Positions 35,232-45,543 of a DNA stretch of 64,000 nt are shown here, piece by piece. The stretch is taken from the NCBI GenBank assembly GCA_963772065.1, contig CAVYVZ010000008.1, forward strand, positions 62,001-126,000. The letters are read 5' to 3'. The position numbers and the translations under genes are program-made. The DNA is from CAVYVZ01 sp963772065 (GTDB lineage Bacteria > Acidobacteriota > Vicinamibacteria > Vicinamibacterales > UBA2999). The notes beneath the pieces were generated by a model. That model had not been told where the DNA came from and did no database searches. It saw nothing but the letters and a program-made list of their open reading frames with translations. Within the stretch, counting starts at the first letter, position 1; every line of letters starts with the position of its first letter.

Positions 35232-35639
35232 TTATGAACGCCTGGAGAATAGCGCGGGGCCTGCGCCGGCTGGCCCACGCTGAACGATCGGCCGGCGCCG
35301 CGAAGGCTTCCCAACCCGCGGCGCCGTCGCTCCTGAGGCGCGTATGGGCTGATCGACGGATAGGGCGGTACCGCCGTTTGCGAACTCCACGATCGCGCCA
35401 TGCTCGTCGACGAGGAAGACACCGATCGCCGCTCCGCGGCCGACATTCTTGATAAGCAGTTTCGTGGGGTCGAGAAGGTTCGTTCCTTTGATGAATGCAG
35501 GGGCCAAGCGCAGCGCCGGAGAATGCGCGAGGCGCAATAACAGCCAGTGCCGTTCGGCATAAATGAGCGCGCCGGCTGACACGAAGGTCGTGGCGACAGC
35601 ACCGACCATCGTCCACACGCCTTCGTCCGTCCAATCCAC
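35232..35639 (-). CDS. Membrane-anchored hypothetical protein
   Basis: Protein of 135 residues with one N-terminal membrane helix (VGAVATTFVSAGALIYA) and an exposed beta-rich domain (LLIKNVGRGAAIGVFLVDEHGAIVEF). The last 30 residues become proline/arginine-rich, so a frameshift near the end cannot be excluded. The start could also be the internal ATG at residue 11. Function unknown; last island gene before tRNA-Phe. Confidence 0.5.
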   Translation of the reverse strand: MDWTDEGVWTMVGAVATTFVSAGALIYAERHWLLLRLAHSPALRLAPAFIKGTNLLDPTKLLIKNVGRGAAIGVFLVDEHGAIVEFANGGTALSVDQPIRASGATAPRVGKPSRRRPIVQRGPAGAGPALFSRRS

Positions 35640-35733
35640 GCGCTCGTTACCCCTGCGTTACCCTAAGCCAAAAAAGGGTTTCATGGGCGGCCGTTGCATG
35701 GGCGACAAGTACTTGTGTGGTAATGGTTTGTTT

Positions 35734-35809
35734 TGGTGGCCAGGGACGGAATTGAACCGCCGACACCGTGATTTTCAGTCACGTGCTCTACCAACTGAGC
35801 TACCTGGCC
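35734..35809 (-). tRNA. tRNA-Phe (anticodon GAA)
   Basis: Full cloverleaf: acceptor GGCCAGG/CCTGGCC, D-arm, anticodon loop CTGAAAA between CGTGA/TCACG, T-arm GGCGG-TTCAATT-CCGTC, discriminator A and an encoded CCA. Bases 35735-35754, covering the T-arm 3' side and the acceptor/CCA end, are copied at 32604-32623. Confidence 0.97.
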
Positions 35810-35919
35810 GGGCTGCTACGGCGCGCAAAGAGCCTGCAGGAACAGACCTCCGAGTATAACAAGCCCCGCGCGTACAGAGAAACGCCGCCAGCACCGGACT
35901 GGCGGCGTTTCGACTTCCG

Positions 35920-38869
35920 TTAGAAGCCGTAGCGGATGTTGATCTGCGCCGTGCGGGTCGGGCTGCCGTCGACGACCTGTGTCAAGACCAGGAACGATGC
36001 CGGCACGCGACGATCGCTCGACGTGTTCGCGGTATTCGGACTCGCAAAGTTCGGCTCGTTGGTCGCGTTGAACAAGATCCAGGAACGCATCGAGCGTCCG
36101 GCCGCCTGCCATGCGGAACCGATAGCCGGCACGGAAGTCGAGCCGCTGGTAGTTGGGACCGCGCGCGCCGTTGCGTCCGCCCTTGTAGTCGATGCTAATG
36201 GAGTCCCGTCCGACACCACTGTAGCTGCCTGCCGGCAGGTACTCGTTCGTCGTCAGGCCGTTCCGATCGCTGTCCAGCGAGGTATCGACCAGCGAGAACG
36301 GCGTCCCGCTTCGCGCGCTGTACACAGCGCTGAGCTTCAGCCCTCCGGTCCGCGGCACGTCATACGAACCGCTCGCCGTCAGGATGTGCGGCCGGTCGAC
36401 GTTCGTCGGCCCCTCCTCGGTATCCAGCCTCAGATCACCGAGGAACTGCGAGGGCTGAGTCAGGACTGCCTGACCGTCAGGCGTGTTGCCTCGGCCGCGC
36501 GACCACGCGTACGAAAGGCGCCCTTGCCAGCGGTCCGCGTACCGCTTCGTGCCCGACACCTGGACGGTGTCGTAATTGATCGTACCGTCGTTCGTCACGG
36601 TCAAGACGCTCGCCGCCCACTCGCCGACGCTGCCAATCAACGGGTTCGTCCGGGTCACCGTGCCCGTCGCCAGCGCCGTACTGCGAACGCCAGGGTTCAG
36701 CTCCTTCAGGATGTACTGGTTCCGCTGTTCGCTGCGGATGTAGTCGACGCTCAGGCCAATCGTGGAGCCAAACTGTCGCTCGTAGCCCAAGCTGTACTGC
36801 CGCGAGTACGAGTTCTTCCGGTCCGGGTTGTCGAAGCGAACCGTGCCGCTATTGCGCACGCGCGTGCCCGGAGGGAACAGCGCATCGACGGCGGCGTGGT
36901 TCACAGTTGGTCCGTTCACGAGCATCGGATCCGTTGGGAAGTTTCCCAGCCTCGGTCCTGGATCGACGTTGTTCGTCGGGAAGTTCACGAGGAAGGAATC
37001 CGAAAAGCGGCCGGCCGAGAACATGTTCGTCAGGAACGTGTATGACGTGCGCTGGTAGAACACGCCGAAGCCCCCGCGCATCGCCGAACGCCCAGCGTCG
37101 TCCAGCGCCCATGAGAAGCCGAGCCTCGGTGAGACGTTGTTCATGTCCCGTGGATACGAGCCGGCGTCACTCGCAAACAACGGGTTGTCCTGGTTGGGTG
37201 TCGGCAGAACCTCGAAGTCGTAGCGCGTGCCAAGGCTGAGCGTGAAGTTGTCGCGGACCTTCCACTTGTCCTGCGCGAACAGCCCCACGAAGTGACCCTT
37301 CATGTAGAAGTCGACGGGACCGGGCACCCGGATCTGGAGACGCTCGGGATACGTTCGCGGATTGTTTCGATCGAACGGAAGATCCGTGTTGAGCACGAAC
37401 AGCCCGTTCTCGGTGCTGTAATCCTGAATGCGCAGCGAGGAATACAGGTAGCTGAACCCGAACTTCAGATCGTGGTCGCCGCCTTTGCCGGGGACGAACC
37501 ACGCGAACACATCGTCGGCACCGTACGCCAGATCGAGGCGACGGTTCGCGCGTGCGCTCTGCTGATCCTGGAAGCTGAGGTAGTTCAGCTGCGGCAGCAG
37601 GATCTTCTGGTCGTGTCCGTTGGTGTTGAAATTCGGGTTGCCGAAGAACACGTCTTCGTTCACCGCCGACACGCGGAACGTATTCACTCTCGTCGAGCCG
37701 AGCACCGAGCTCAGGTTGCCGACAATCGTCCAGTCGACGTCGGTTTCCGCCTCATGGCGCGATGGGGTGTGGTTCTCAGCCTGTATCTGCAAAGGCTGCG
37801 GCGACGTTTCTCGCAGCCAGCGCATCCCGTAGGTGTTGCTGGCGTTGATCTGGTGATCGGCGCGCAGGAACGTATTCCACACGCGCGACTTCTCGAAGTC
37901 CGTGCGCGCCAGATCGGGACGGGTCGCGATGTTCGTTGTCACCGCCGCGTCGAGCACGATCCGTTCGAGGCTGAAGAAGTAGTGCGCCTTGTCCTTGATG
38001 ATCGGACCGCCGATCGTGCCACCCCACTGCTGCTGCGTCGACTCCGCTTCCTCGAGACCGTCGCGCTTCGCGAAGTAGTCGATCGACGCCAGCTTCTCAT
38101 CCTGATAGAAGAGAAATGCGCTGCCGTGGTACTGGTTCGTGCCCGTCTTCGAGACCGAGTTGACGATGCCGCCTGAGGCCAGGCCGTATTCGGCGTCGAA
38201 CTGACTGGTGAGGAGCTGGAACTCCTGCACGGCCTCGACCGGCACGCGCGCCTGCGCGCCGCCGTTGCCGCCGTTGAAGGTGTCGTTGTTGTTCGAGCCG
38301 TCCATCGTGTAGTTGACGTTTCGAACGTTCTGTCCGGCGACGCTGATGGAGTCGGCGCCGAACGTCGTCGCGGAAATGCTGGCCACGACGCCCGGCAGCA
38401 TTCCGAGATAGCCGGCGAAGTTACGGTTGAATGATGGCGTATCGACGAATTCCTGCGCGCTGATGTGCCCGCCGATCTCCTTCGACGTCGTGTCGACGAG
38501 CGGCGCCTCTGCGGTGACGGTGATCGATTCCGCAATCGCGCCGACCTCCAGCGGGATCTCGATTTGCGTGGTGCGGCCGACCTCGAGCCGAACGTCGCGC
38601 CGCTGGTACTTCTTGAATCCCTGCAACGATGCCTCGATCTCGTAGAGCGCGGGTGTCATCGCGCTCAAGAAGAACGAACCATCAGGGCCGCTCGTTGTCT
38701 CGCGGAATTGTCCGCTGGCCTGGTTGCGGACCACGATATTGACGCCAGGCAGAGCGGCCTGCTGCGCGTCCACGACGCGGCCGCTCATGTCGGCGGTGCC
38801 CTGCTGGGCGAGCACCGACGCCCCGACCGCCGTTGAAATCAGAAACGCCAGGACAATCACACGCCGCAT
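35920..38869 (-). CDS. Oar-like TonB-dependent receptor with N-terminal carboxypeptidase-regulatory domain, one frameshift near the end
   Basis: Large outer-membrane receptor of about 982 residues. AGGAGG precedes the ATG. Signal peptide; carboxypeptidase-regulatory/CarboxypepD domain (about 25-110: GRVVDAQQAALPGVNIVV); plug domain with SISVAGQNVRN and TMDGSNNNDTFNGG; and a 22-strand barrel. A shift at about 36080-36090 changes the C-terminus; the restored frame reads LFNATNEPNF and ends INIRYGF with terminal Phe, correct for a barrel. The unrestored frame would run to 35816 with no terminal aromatic. Such Oar receptors dominate Acidobacteriota surfaces and probably take up oligosaccharides or peptides; the ligand is unknown. 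Confidence 0.9.
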
Positions 38870-39158
38870 GGGAATACCCTCCTGAAAAGCTCCGCACGCG
38901 ACATTCGCGCGCTGAGGATCCGCAAAAACAACCGATCAAATGACCGAGACCGAAAGGCAAGGACGAGACGGCCCCCTCGAGGAAACCGTCTCGATCAACA
39001 AACGCAGCGGATAAGGGCAGCCGGCGTAGCGCGCCGAGTCATAAGCAGCACAGATGGAAACGCGCAGATAGTAGCATGGCTGCGGAAACCGCGCACGCCC
39101 GATGTGACGAGACGCTGCCAGGCGGTAACGGGCCATTTTCGTCAATAATCGCGGGGCG

Positions 39159-40493
39159 ATGCGGATTTCTGCGGCGGCGCTCGCCCTGGCACTCGCCGGC
39201 GGCGCATGCGCAACCTCACATCCTGACACTTCAAAGGTTTCACGCGAGATCGAACGCCGCACGGGCGCCGCAATTCGTCCTGCCGGGTCCGAAGAAGCGC
39301 TCCCACCGGGCGCCACGATCGACGACGGTCTGACGCAGACGGAAGCGGTGGCCATCGCGCTCTGGAACAACGCCGAGTTTCAGGCTAGCCTCACCGAGCT
39401 CGGCTTCGCGCGCGCGGACCTCGTGGAGGCAGGGTTGCTCCGGAATCCGGTGCTGTCGCTGCTGTTCCCTGTCGGACCGAAACAACTCGAGGCCACCCTC
39501 AAGTGGCCAATCGAGGCGCTGTGGGAACGGCCTCGACGCATCGCGGCGGCGGGACTTGCGCTCGACCGGGTTGCGGCGTCGCTCGAAGCGCGCGGCCTCG
39601 ATCTCGCGGCGGCGGCCAAAACGGCCTACGCGGAGCTGGCGCTTGCGATCGACCGGCTTGGCCTCAGCGAGGAGGCGGCGGTGCAGCGTGAGCGTTTCGC
39701 CGGGCTGACCGACGCGCGCCTCCGCGCGGGAGACATCAGCGAGCTCGAAGCACGCACCGCGCGAATCGAGGCCGCCCGTGCGCAGCAGGACGCGGCCCGC
39801 GCACGGCTCGACGTCTCGGTGCGCTCGAGTGAGCTCCGCCAACTGCTCGGCCTCGCCCTCGATTCGCGACCGATTCAGCTGGCGGGCGGGCCTTCGCCGG
39901 TGGCCAGCTGCGGGACTATCGCGGCGATGCGGGAGGAAGCGTTCGCGTCGAGGCCAGACGTGCGCGCCGCGGAGATTGCGGTCGAGGAAGGCGGCCGTCG
40001 TCTGGGGTGGGAGCGCGCGCGAATCATCGCCTTGACCGGGGTGCTCGATGCAAACGGCCAGGGCAGCGAGGGATTCGAGATGGGGCCCGGGATTGAAATC
40101 GGCGCTCCGCTGTTCGACCGCAACCAGGGCGGCCGCGCGCGGGCGGCAGCGGCCCTGGAGCATGCAAGCCGCACGTACGTGGCCACGCGCGAGCGGGTAG
40201 CCACCGAGCTTCAGACAGCGGTCTCACAGCTCGAGTACGCGCGACAGGCGCAGTCGCTGTGGCGAGACAGCGTGGTGCTGCCGTCGGAACAGCAGGTTCA
40301 GGCGGCAGAACGCGCCTACGTCGAAGGCGATGTGTCGATGCTCTTCGTGCTCGACACCACGCAGCGCCTGACCGATGCGCGGCTGCGGGCGCGAGAGGCG
40401 CAGGCCGATGTGGACCGCGCCATGGCGCGACTCGAGCGAGCCATTGGACGGCGATGCGGTGCTGACGGTAAGGAGATTCGTGCGAATCAGTAG
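39159..40493 (+). CDS. TolC/CzcC-type outer-membrane efflux lipoprotein
   Basis: Outer-membrane channel of a tripartite pump, 444 residues. Lipoprotein-type signal (ALAGGAC). Two duplicated helical hairpins follow the typical OEP pattern (AVAIALWNNAEFQASL and the second-half copy LFDRNQGGRARAAAA). It is first in an operon with an adaptor (14 bp overlap) and an RND pump, the heavy-metal (CzcCBA/CusCBA) order. Confidence 0.87.
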   Translation: MRISAAALALALAGGACATSHPDTSKVSREIERRTGAAIRPAGSEEALPPGATIDDGLTQTEAVAIALWNNAEFQASLTELGFARADLVEAGLLRNPVLSLLFPVGPKQLEATLKWPIEALWERPRRIAAAGLALDRVAASLEARGLDLAAAAKTAYAELALAIDRLGLSEEAAVQRERFAGLTDARLRAGDISELEARTARIEAARAQQDAARARLDVSVRSSELRQLLGLALDSRPIQLAGGPSPVASCGTIAAMREEAFASRPDVRAAEIAVEEGGRRLGWERARIIALTGVLDANGQGSEGFEMGPGIEIGAPLFDRNQGGRARAAAALEHASRTYVATRERVATELQTAVSQLEYARQAQSLWRDSVVLPSEQQVQAAERAYVEGDVSMLFVLDTTQRLTDARLRAREAQADVDRAMARLERAIGRRCGADGKEIRANQ

Positions 40494-41721
40494 TCAAACC
40501 ACGAAAGCCGCGACATGCACGGTAGCGAGTTCGTGGTTTTCGTGTGTTCCGTGGTTGAGCCATCTGCCGCTCGCGATGGGCGCAATGGTGGTCGCCGCAG
40601 GCTGCGGCGGCAGCGCCGAACCGGCCAAGTCGCCCGCGCCGGCAACCGTCTCCGCTCCCGTGAAGGAAGCCGATCTCAGCACCGTCACACTGACGCCTGA
40701 GGCCGAGAAGCGGCTCGGCATCGCAACCGCCGTCGTCGAGCGCCGACCGATTGCGCGCAATCGCGTCGTGGGCGGAGAAATCACCGCACCATCGGGTGCG
40801 CAGCTCGCGATCACTGCTCCTGTCGCAGGGACCCTGCAGGGTGGCGAGGTGCCGCGTGCCGGAATGGTGGTCTCGCGCGGCCAGACGCTCTTCCACCTGC
40901 TCCCGATTCAACCGGCCGAGCGCGATGCGCCCGTGGATGCGCAGCAGGCGCTCGACACCGCGCTCGCCAGGCAGGCCGCGGCTTCCGCGAAAGTGCGCCG
41001 CGCAGAACAGTTGCTGAAGGACGGCGCCGGGAGCCGCCGTGCCCTCGAGGAAGCGCAGGCCGAGCTCGCCATCGCTGAAGCCGATGCGAAGGCCGCGCGC
41101 GGGAAGGTGGCGCTCGCCTCCCGAAGCCGAACGACGGCGGGCGGCGTGACCATCGACGCGCCGGAAACCGCCGTCGTGCTCGCCGTGCACGTGACGAGCG
41201 GTCAAACCGTGGCCGCGTCTGCTCCGCTCGTGGACCTGGTGCAGCTCGACACCGCGTGGGTCAAGGTTCCGATCTATGCCGGCGAGCGAGCGGACATCGA
41301 TCCGAGCGCCCCCGCGCACGTGCTCGCCCTCAGCGGTCCGATCGATGCCGAGGGTGTGCTCGCCCGCCCAATCGCGGCGCCACCATCCGCAAACGCCGCC
41401 GCGGCGGCGGTCGATCTGTACTACGCCTTCTCCAACCAGGGTCGACGCTTTCGACCCGGCGAGCGCGTCAGCGTCCGCCTGCCGCGACGAGCGGGCGCCG
41501 AGGCGCTCGTCGTGCCGAAGGCCGCGCTGCTGCACGATGCCTACGGCGGCACCTGGGTCTACGTGGCGCGCGCAGCCCACCAGTTCGCACGTCATCGTGT
41601 TGCGGTGGTCGACGTGACGGGCGAATTCGCCGTTCTCAGCCGCGGCCCGCAACCGGGCGCTCGCGTGGTCACCGAAGGCGCGGCCGAGCTGTTCGGCACC
41701 GAGTTCGGGACAGGGAAATGA
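40480..41721 (+). CDS. RND efflux periplasmic adaptor (membrane fusion) lipoprotein
   Basis: CusB/CzcB-type adaptor. The GTG at 40480 has AAGGAG upstream inside the TolC gene. The N-terminus reads VRIS, then about 23 residues encoded by word array E, then LPLAMGAMVVAAGCGG, a lipoprotein signal with its lipidation Cys; the array thus sits inside the signal sequence. An internal ATG at 40576 could restore a short signal. The mature part has the lipoyl half-motifs, a helical hairpin (ARQAAASAKVRRAEQLL) and a beta-barrel ending FGTEFGTGK. Total 413 residues. Confidence 0.83.
   Translation: MRISSQTTKAATCTVASSWFSCVPWLSHLPLAMGAMVVAAGCGGSAEPAKSPAPATVSAPVKEADLSTVTLTPEAEKRLGIATAVVERRPIARNRVVGGEITAPSGAQLAITAPVAGTLQGGEVPRAGMVVSRGQTLFHLLPIQPAERDAPVDAQQALDTALARQAAASAKVRRAEQLLKDGAGSRRALEEAQAELAIAEADAKAARGKVALASRSRTTAGGVTIDAPETAVVLAVHVTSGQTVAASAPLVDLVQLDTAWVKVPIYAGERADIDPSAPAHVLALSGPIDAEGVLARPIAAPPSANAAAAAVDLYYAFSNQGRRFRPGERVSVRLPRRAGAEALVVPKAALLHDAYGGTWVYVARAAHQFARHRVAVVDVTGEFAVLSRGPQPGARVVTEGAAELFGTEFGTGK
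40494..40558. repeat. Inverted word array E (CCACGAAAG)
   Basis: A short version of the CACGAAG-type array. The left arm (40494-40522) has CCACGAAAG-type units; the right arm (40531-40558) has TCGTGGTTTTCGTG. Translated in frame, it forms part of the leader of the efflux adaptor. Confidence 0.7.
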
Positions 41722-41814
41722 GCACAGGGAGATCAGGGAGGCGGATCTTCACGGGGAAGTTCGAGAGATCAGGGATACCAAGATTCCTCCCTGACCTCCC
41801 TGATCTCCCTGTGA
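41721..41814. repeat. Inverted word array F (AGGGAGATC)
   Basis: The left arm (41721-41742) reads CACAGGGAGATCAGGGAGG. The right arm (41785-41814) is its complement CCTCCCTGACCTCCCTGATCTCCC. The 106 bp between adaptor stop and pump ATG are almost entirely this hairpin. The same AGGGAGATC word forms array J at 58.7-59.1 kb. Confidence 0.85.
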
Positions 41815-41827
41815 CTCCGACTCCCGT

Positions 41828-44800
41828 ATGATGACGTGGATCGTCGAGACGTCGCTGCGCCTGCGGCTCGTCGTGGTGATGCTTGCGCTCGTCCTGATGG
41901 TTGCCGGGACGCGCGCCGCGCGCACCACGCCGCTCGATGTCTTCCCCGAGTTCGCGCCCCCGCTCGTCGAGGTCCAGACCGAGGCGCCCGGCCTGTCAAC
42001 GGCCGAAGTAGAGAGCCTGGTCACCGTGCCGCTCGAAACGGCGATGAACGGTGTGCCCCGCCTCAAGACCCTTCGCTCCAAATCGGTGCTGGGCCTCTCG
42101 TCCGTCGTCATGATCTTCGAAGAAGGCGCCGACCTCATGGCCGCGCGGCAGCTCGTTCAGGAACGGTTGCTGCGCGTCGCCGCCAGCCTGCCGAACGCCG
42201 CGCGCACGCCAGTCATGCTCTCGCCGCTCTCCTCGTTGAGCCGCGTGCTGAAGGTCGGGATGTCGTCGAAGCGACTCTCGCAGATGGAACTGACCACGCT
42301 CGCCAAATGGACCGTGCGTCCGCGGCTCATGTCGATCCCCGGCGTCGCGAACGTCGCCATCTGGGGGCAGCGCGATCGTCAGCTGCAAGTGCTCGTGGAT
42401 CCCGACCGGCTGCGCGCGAGCAACGTCACGCTCACCGACGTCGTCGCCGCCGCGCGCGAGGGCACGGCGGTCGCGGCCGGCGGCTTCCTCGACACGCCCG
42501 CCCAGCGCCTTGCCGTGTCGCACGCGGCCGCCGTGGCAACAGCCGGCGACCTCGAACAGATGGTGATCAGCGCCACGCCCGGCGCGATCCTGCGTATCGG
42601 CGACGTGGCCGACGTCGTGGAGGGCTTCCCCGCTCCGATCGGCGATGGGGTGATCAACGGCGGCCCCGGCCTGCTGCTGATCGTCGAAAAGCAGCCGGAC
42701 GGGAACACGCTGCAGGTCACCCGTGACGTGGAGTCGGCGCTGGACGCGCTCAGGCCGGGACTGAAGGACGTCGACATCGATTCCACGATCTTCCGTCCTG
42801 CCACGTTCATCGAGATGTCGCTCGAGAACCTGAACCAGGCACTGCTCGTCGGCTGCGTCCTCGTGATTCTGGTCCTGGCGGTCTTCCTCTACGACTGGAG
42901 GACGGCGCTGATCAGCGCCATCGCGATTCCGCTGTCGCTCATCACCGCGGCGCTCATCCTCAAGTATCGCGGCGGGACGCTGGACACGATGGTCATCGCG
43001 GGCCTGATCATCGCGCTGGGCGAAGTCGTGGACGACGCGATCATCGACGTGGAGAACATCGTGCGGCGCCTGCGCCTGAATGCGAGTGAGGGGCATCCGC
43101 GTTCGGCGTTTCAGGTCGTCCTCGATGCCTCCATCGAGGTCCGAAGCGCGGTCGTCTACGGAAGCATGATCGTCATCCTGGTGTTCCTGCCCGTGTTCCT
43201 TCTGCAGGGGCTGGCGGGGTCGTTCTTCCGCCCGCTCGCGCTTTCCTACGTGCTGGCGATCGTCGCGTCGCTGCTCGTGGCGCTGACCGTGACGCCGGCG
43301 CTGTCGTTACTGCTGCTGCCGAAGGCCACGCAGGCGCGCGAGGCACCGCTCGTCACCTGGCTGAAAGCGCGATACCGGCGGACGCTGCCCGCGCTCATCG
43401 AGGCGCCGCGACGCGCGATCGCCGTAATAGTGGTCGCTCTCATCGCAGCCGCGGCGGCGTTTCCGTTTCTCGGCGAGGAATTCCTTCCGCACTTCAAGGA
43501 GTACGACTTCCTGATGCACTGGGTGGAAAAGCCCGGGACCTCGCTGGACGCGATGCGGCGCATCACGGTGCGCGCGAGCGACGAGCTGCTCGCCATTCCG
43601 GGCGTGCGCAACTTCGGCGCGCACATCGGGCGCGCGGAGGTCGCCGATGAAGTCGTCGGCCCGAACTTCACCGAGCTGTGGATCAGCCTGGATCCCACGG
43701 TCGACTATGAACCAACGGTCGCGAAGATACAGGCCGTCGTCGATGGGTATCCGGGTCTGTATCGCGACCTGCTGACGTATCTGCGCGAACGGATCAAGGA
43801 AGTGCTCACCGGCGCGAGCGCCACGATCGTCGTCCGCATCTTCGGACCGAACCTGGATGAACTGAGCAGCAAGGCCGCGGAGGTCGGCAAAGCGCTCGCC
43901 GGCGTGCGTGGCGTCGTCGATCTGAAGGTGCAGCCGCAGACGCTCGTCCCGCAGGTGGAGGTGCGCATGCGTCCCGAGGCGGCGCAGATCGCCGGGGTGA
44001 CGCCGGCGCGTCTGCGCGAGACGGTTGCGACGCTCCTCCGCGGCACGAAGGTCGGTGAAATCTACGACGAGCAGAAGATCTTCGACGTGGTGGTGTGGAG
44101 CACGCCCGCCGTCCGCGGCGATCTCTTCGCGATCAAGCGGCTGCCGATCGACACGCCGGGGGGCGGCTACGTGCCGCTGGACGCGATTGCCGACATTGCC
44201 CTCGTGCCAACGCCGAACGAAATCACCCGCGAAGGCGGGTCACGGCGCGTCGACGTCACGTGCAACGTGCGCGGCCGCGATCTCGGCGCGGTCGCCCGCG
44301 ACATTCAGGCGGCGCTCGGCACCGTTCAATTCGATGCCGGCTATCACCCGGAGGTCCTGGGGGAATACGCGGCGCGCGAGGAATCTCAGAACCGCCTGAT
44401 CGCGCTCGGCTTCCTGTCCCTGCTGGGCATCCTGCTCATCCTGCACATCGATTTTGGCTCGGTGCGTCTCGTATCCCTCGTGGCGCTCACGCTGCCGTTT
44501 GCCTTGATTGGCGGCGTGGCCGCGGCGTTTCTTTCGGGTGGCGTGCTGTCGCTCGGGTCGCTCGTCGGCTTCGTGACCGTTCTGGGCATCGCCGCCCGCA
44601 ACGGCATCATGCTCGTGAGCCACTACCGGCATCTGCAGGAGGTTGAAGGCGTGCCGTTCGGGCGTGAGCTGGTGCTGCGCGGCGCCGAGGAACGCCTGGC
44701 GCCCATCCTGATGACGGCGCTCGTCACGGCGCTCGCGCTGGTGCCCATCGTGATTGGCGGCAGCCGCTCGGGTCAGGAGGTCGAACACCCGATGGCCGTC

Positions 44801-44908
44801 GTCATCGTCGGGGGCCTCTTCACCTCGACGGTCCTGAACCTGTTCCTGCTGCCGGCGATATTCCTTCGATATGGCCAGGCTGGCCCGAGCCTAACCGCCG
44901 GGTCGTAA
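41828..44908 (+). CDS. RND heavy-metal efflux pump (CusA/CzcA-type)
   Basis: Inner-membrane proton/metal antiporter of 1026 residues, normal for the family, with twelve membrane helices and two large periplasmic loops. The TMS4 signature GEVVDDAIIDVENIVRR carries the acidic residues used by metal-exporting RND pumps (HME branch), and GAILRIGDVADV and the second-half TMS repeat are present. Two tandem starts (ATGATG) at 41828/41831. Last gene of the efflux operon. The substrate (Cu/Ag or Co/Zn/Cd) cannot be assigned by eye. Confidence 0.9.
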   Translation: MMTWIVETSLRLRLVVVMLALVLMVAGTRAARTTPLDVFPEFAPPLVEVQTEAPGLSTAEVESLVTVPLETAMNGVPRLKTLRSKSVLGLSSVVMIFEEGADLMAARQLVQERLLRVAASLPNAARTPVMLSPLSSLSRVLKVGMSSKRLSQMELTTLAKWTVRPRLMSIPGVANVAIWGQRDRQLQVLVDPDRLRASNVTLTDVVAAAREGTAVAAGGFLDTPAQRLAVSHAAAVATAGDLEQMVISATPGAILRIGDVADVVEGFPAPIGDGVINGGPGLLLIVEKQPDGNTLQVTRDVESALDALRPGLKDVDIDSTIFRPATFIEMSLENLNQALLVGCVLVILVLAVFLYDWRTALISAIAIPLSLITAALILKYRGGTLDTMVIAGLIIALGEVVDDAIIDVENIVRRLRLNASEGHPRSAFQVVLDASIEVRSAVVYGSMIVILVFLPVFLLQGLAGSFFRPLALSYVLAIVASLLVALTVTPALSLLLLPKATQAREAPLVTWLKARYRRTLPALIEAPRRAIAVIVVALIAAAAAFPFLGEEFLPHFKEYDFLMHWVEKPGTSLDAMRRITVRASDELLAIPGVRNFGAHIGRAEVADEVVGPNFTELWISLDPTVDYEPTVAKIQAVVDGYPGLYRDLLTYLRERIKEVLTGASATIVVRIFGPNLDELSSKAAEVGKALAGVRGVVDLKVQPQTLVPQVEVRMRPEAAQIAGVTPARLRETVATLLRGTKVGEIYDEQKIFDVVVWSTPAVRGDLFAIKRLPIDTPGGGYVPLDAIADIALVPTPNEITREGGSRRVDVTCNVRGRDLGAVARDIQAALGTVQFDAGYHPEVLGEYAAREESQNRLIALGFLSLLGILLILHIDFGSVRLVSLVALTLPFALIGGVAAAFLSGGVLSLGSLVGFVTVLGIAARNGIMLVSHYRHLQEVEGVPFGRELVLRGAEERLAPILMTALVTALALVPIVIGGSRSGQEVEHPMAVVIVGGLFTSTVLNLFLLPAIFLRYGQAGPSLTAGS

Positions 44909-44927
44909 CCCCCGTCAAAATCACCAG

Positions 44928-45506
44928 ATGCCGGGAAGTGACGCCGCCGCGGTCGCCAGCGCGCGCGGTGGAGACAGCGAGGCGTTCCGCCTGCTCGTCG
45001 AGCGCCACAGCCGGGGTGTCTACAAAGTTGCGTTTCGGATTACCGGGCGGGCCGAAGACGCCGAAGACGTCGTTCAGGAGACGTTCCTCAAGGCGTACCG
45101 ACAGCTCGACCGATTCGAGGAGCGCTCCAGCTTCGGGACGTGGCTGCACCGGATCGCGTGGAATTGCGCGGTCGACCTGTTGCGGTCTCGACCCAAGCGA
45201 GAGCAAGCCGAGGAGACGGAGAAGTTGGAACACCTGGGCGCAGCGTCGGGGGGCACGGTGGGGGGCGGCGGCGGCGCGCCGTCGCCCGAGCGGCTGATGG
45301 CCAGTGTGCAGGTGGGCGATCGCGTGAAGGCGGCGATGGCCCGGCTCTCGGCGCTCGAGCGGGCGGCGTTCGTCATGCGGCACTACGAGGGGCGCACGAT
45401 CGACGAAATCAGCCGCGCGCTCGACATTCGCGAGAACGCGGCGAAGCACAGCATCTTCCGCGCGGTGCGCAAGATGCGCGTGGCGTTGGAACCGTTCGTG
45501 TCGTGA
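44928..45506 (+). CDS. ECF RNA polymerase sigma factor (RpoE-like)
   Basis: Protein of 192 residues. Region 2: RLLVERHSRGVYKVAFRI, AEDVVQETFLKAYRQL. Region 4: LSALERAAFVMRHYEGRTIDEISRALDI. The linker contains a glycine run. A zf-HC2 anti-sigma gene follows after a hairpin, and two secreted HEAT-repeat proteins after that, so it is the head of a four-gene operon likely reporting an envelope signal. Confidence 0.92.
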   Translation: MPGSDAAAVASARGGDSEAFRLLVERHSRGVYKVAFRITGRAEDAEDVVQETFLKAYRQLDRFEERSSFGTWLHRIAWNCAVDLLRSRPKREQAEETEKLEHLGAASGGTVGGGGGAPSPERLMASVQVGDRVKAAMARLSALERAAFVMRHYEGRTIDEISRALDIRENAAKHSIFRAVRKMRVALEPFVS

Positions 45507-45543
45507 GGCGATCGCGATTGGAGCCAAGCCTGATTATCAGGAG

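Larger units (their letters stand above)
32604..35754. mobile_element. Small genomic island between a tRNA-Phe 3'-end copy and tRNA-Phe
   Basis: Bases 32604-32623 match bases 35735-35754, the T-arm/acceptor end of the tRNA-Phe gene, at 19 of 20 positions. This is the direct-repeat footprint left by a tyrosine-type integrase at a tRNA 3' end. The 3.1 kb between them holds only short unknown genes. No integrase is seen, so it is a remnant or a small passenger island. Confidence 0.65.
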
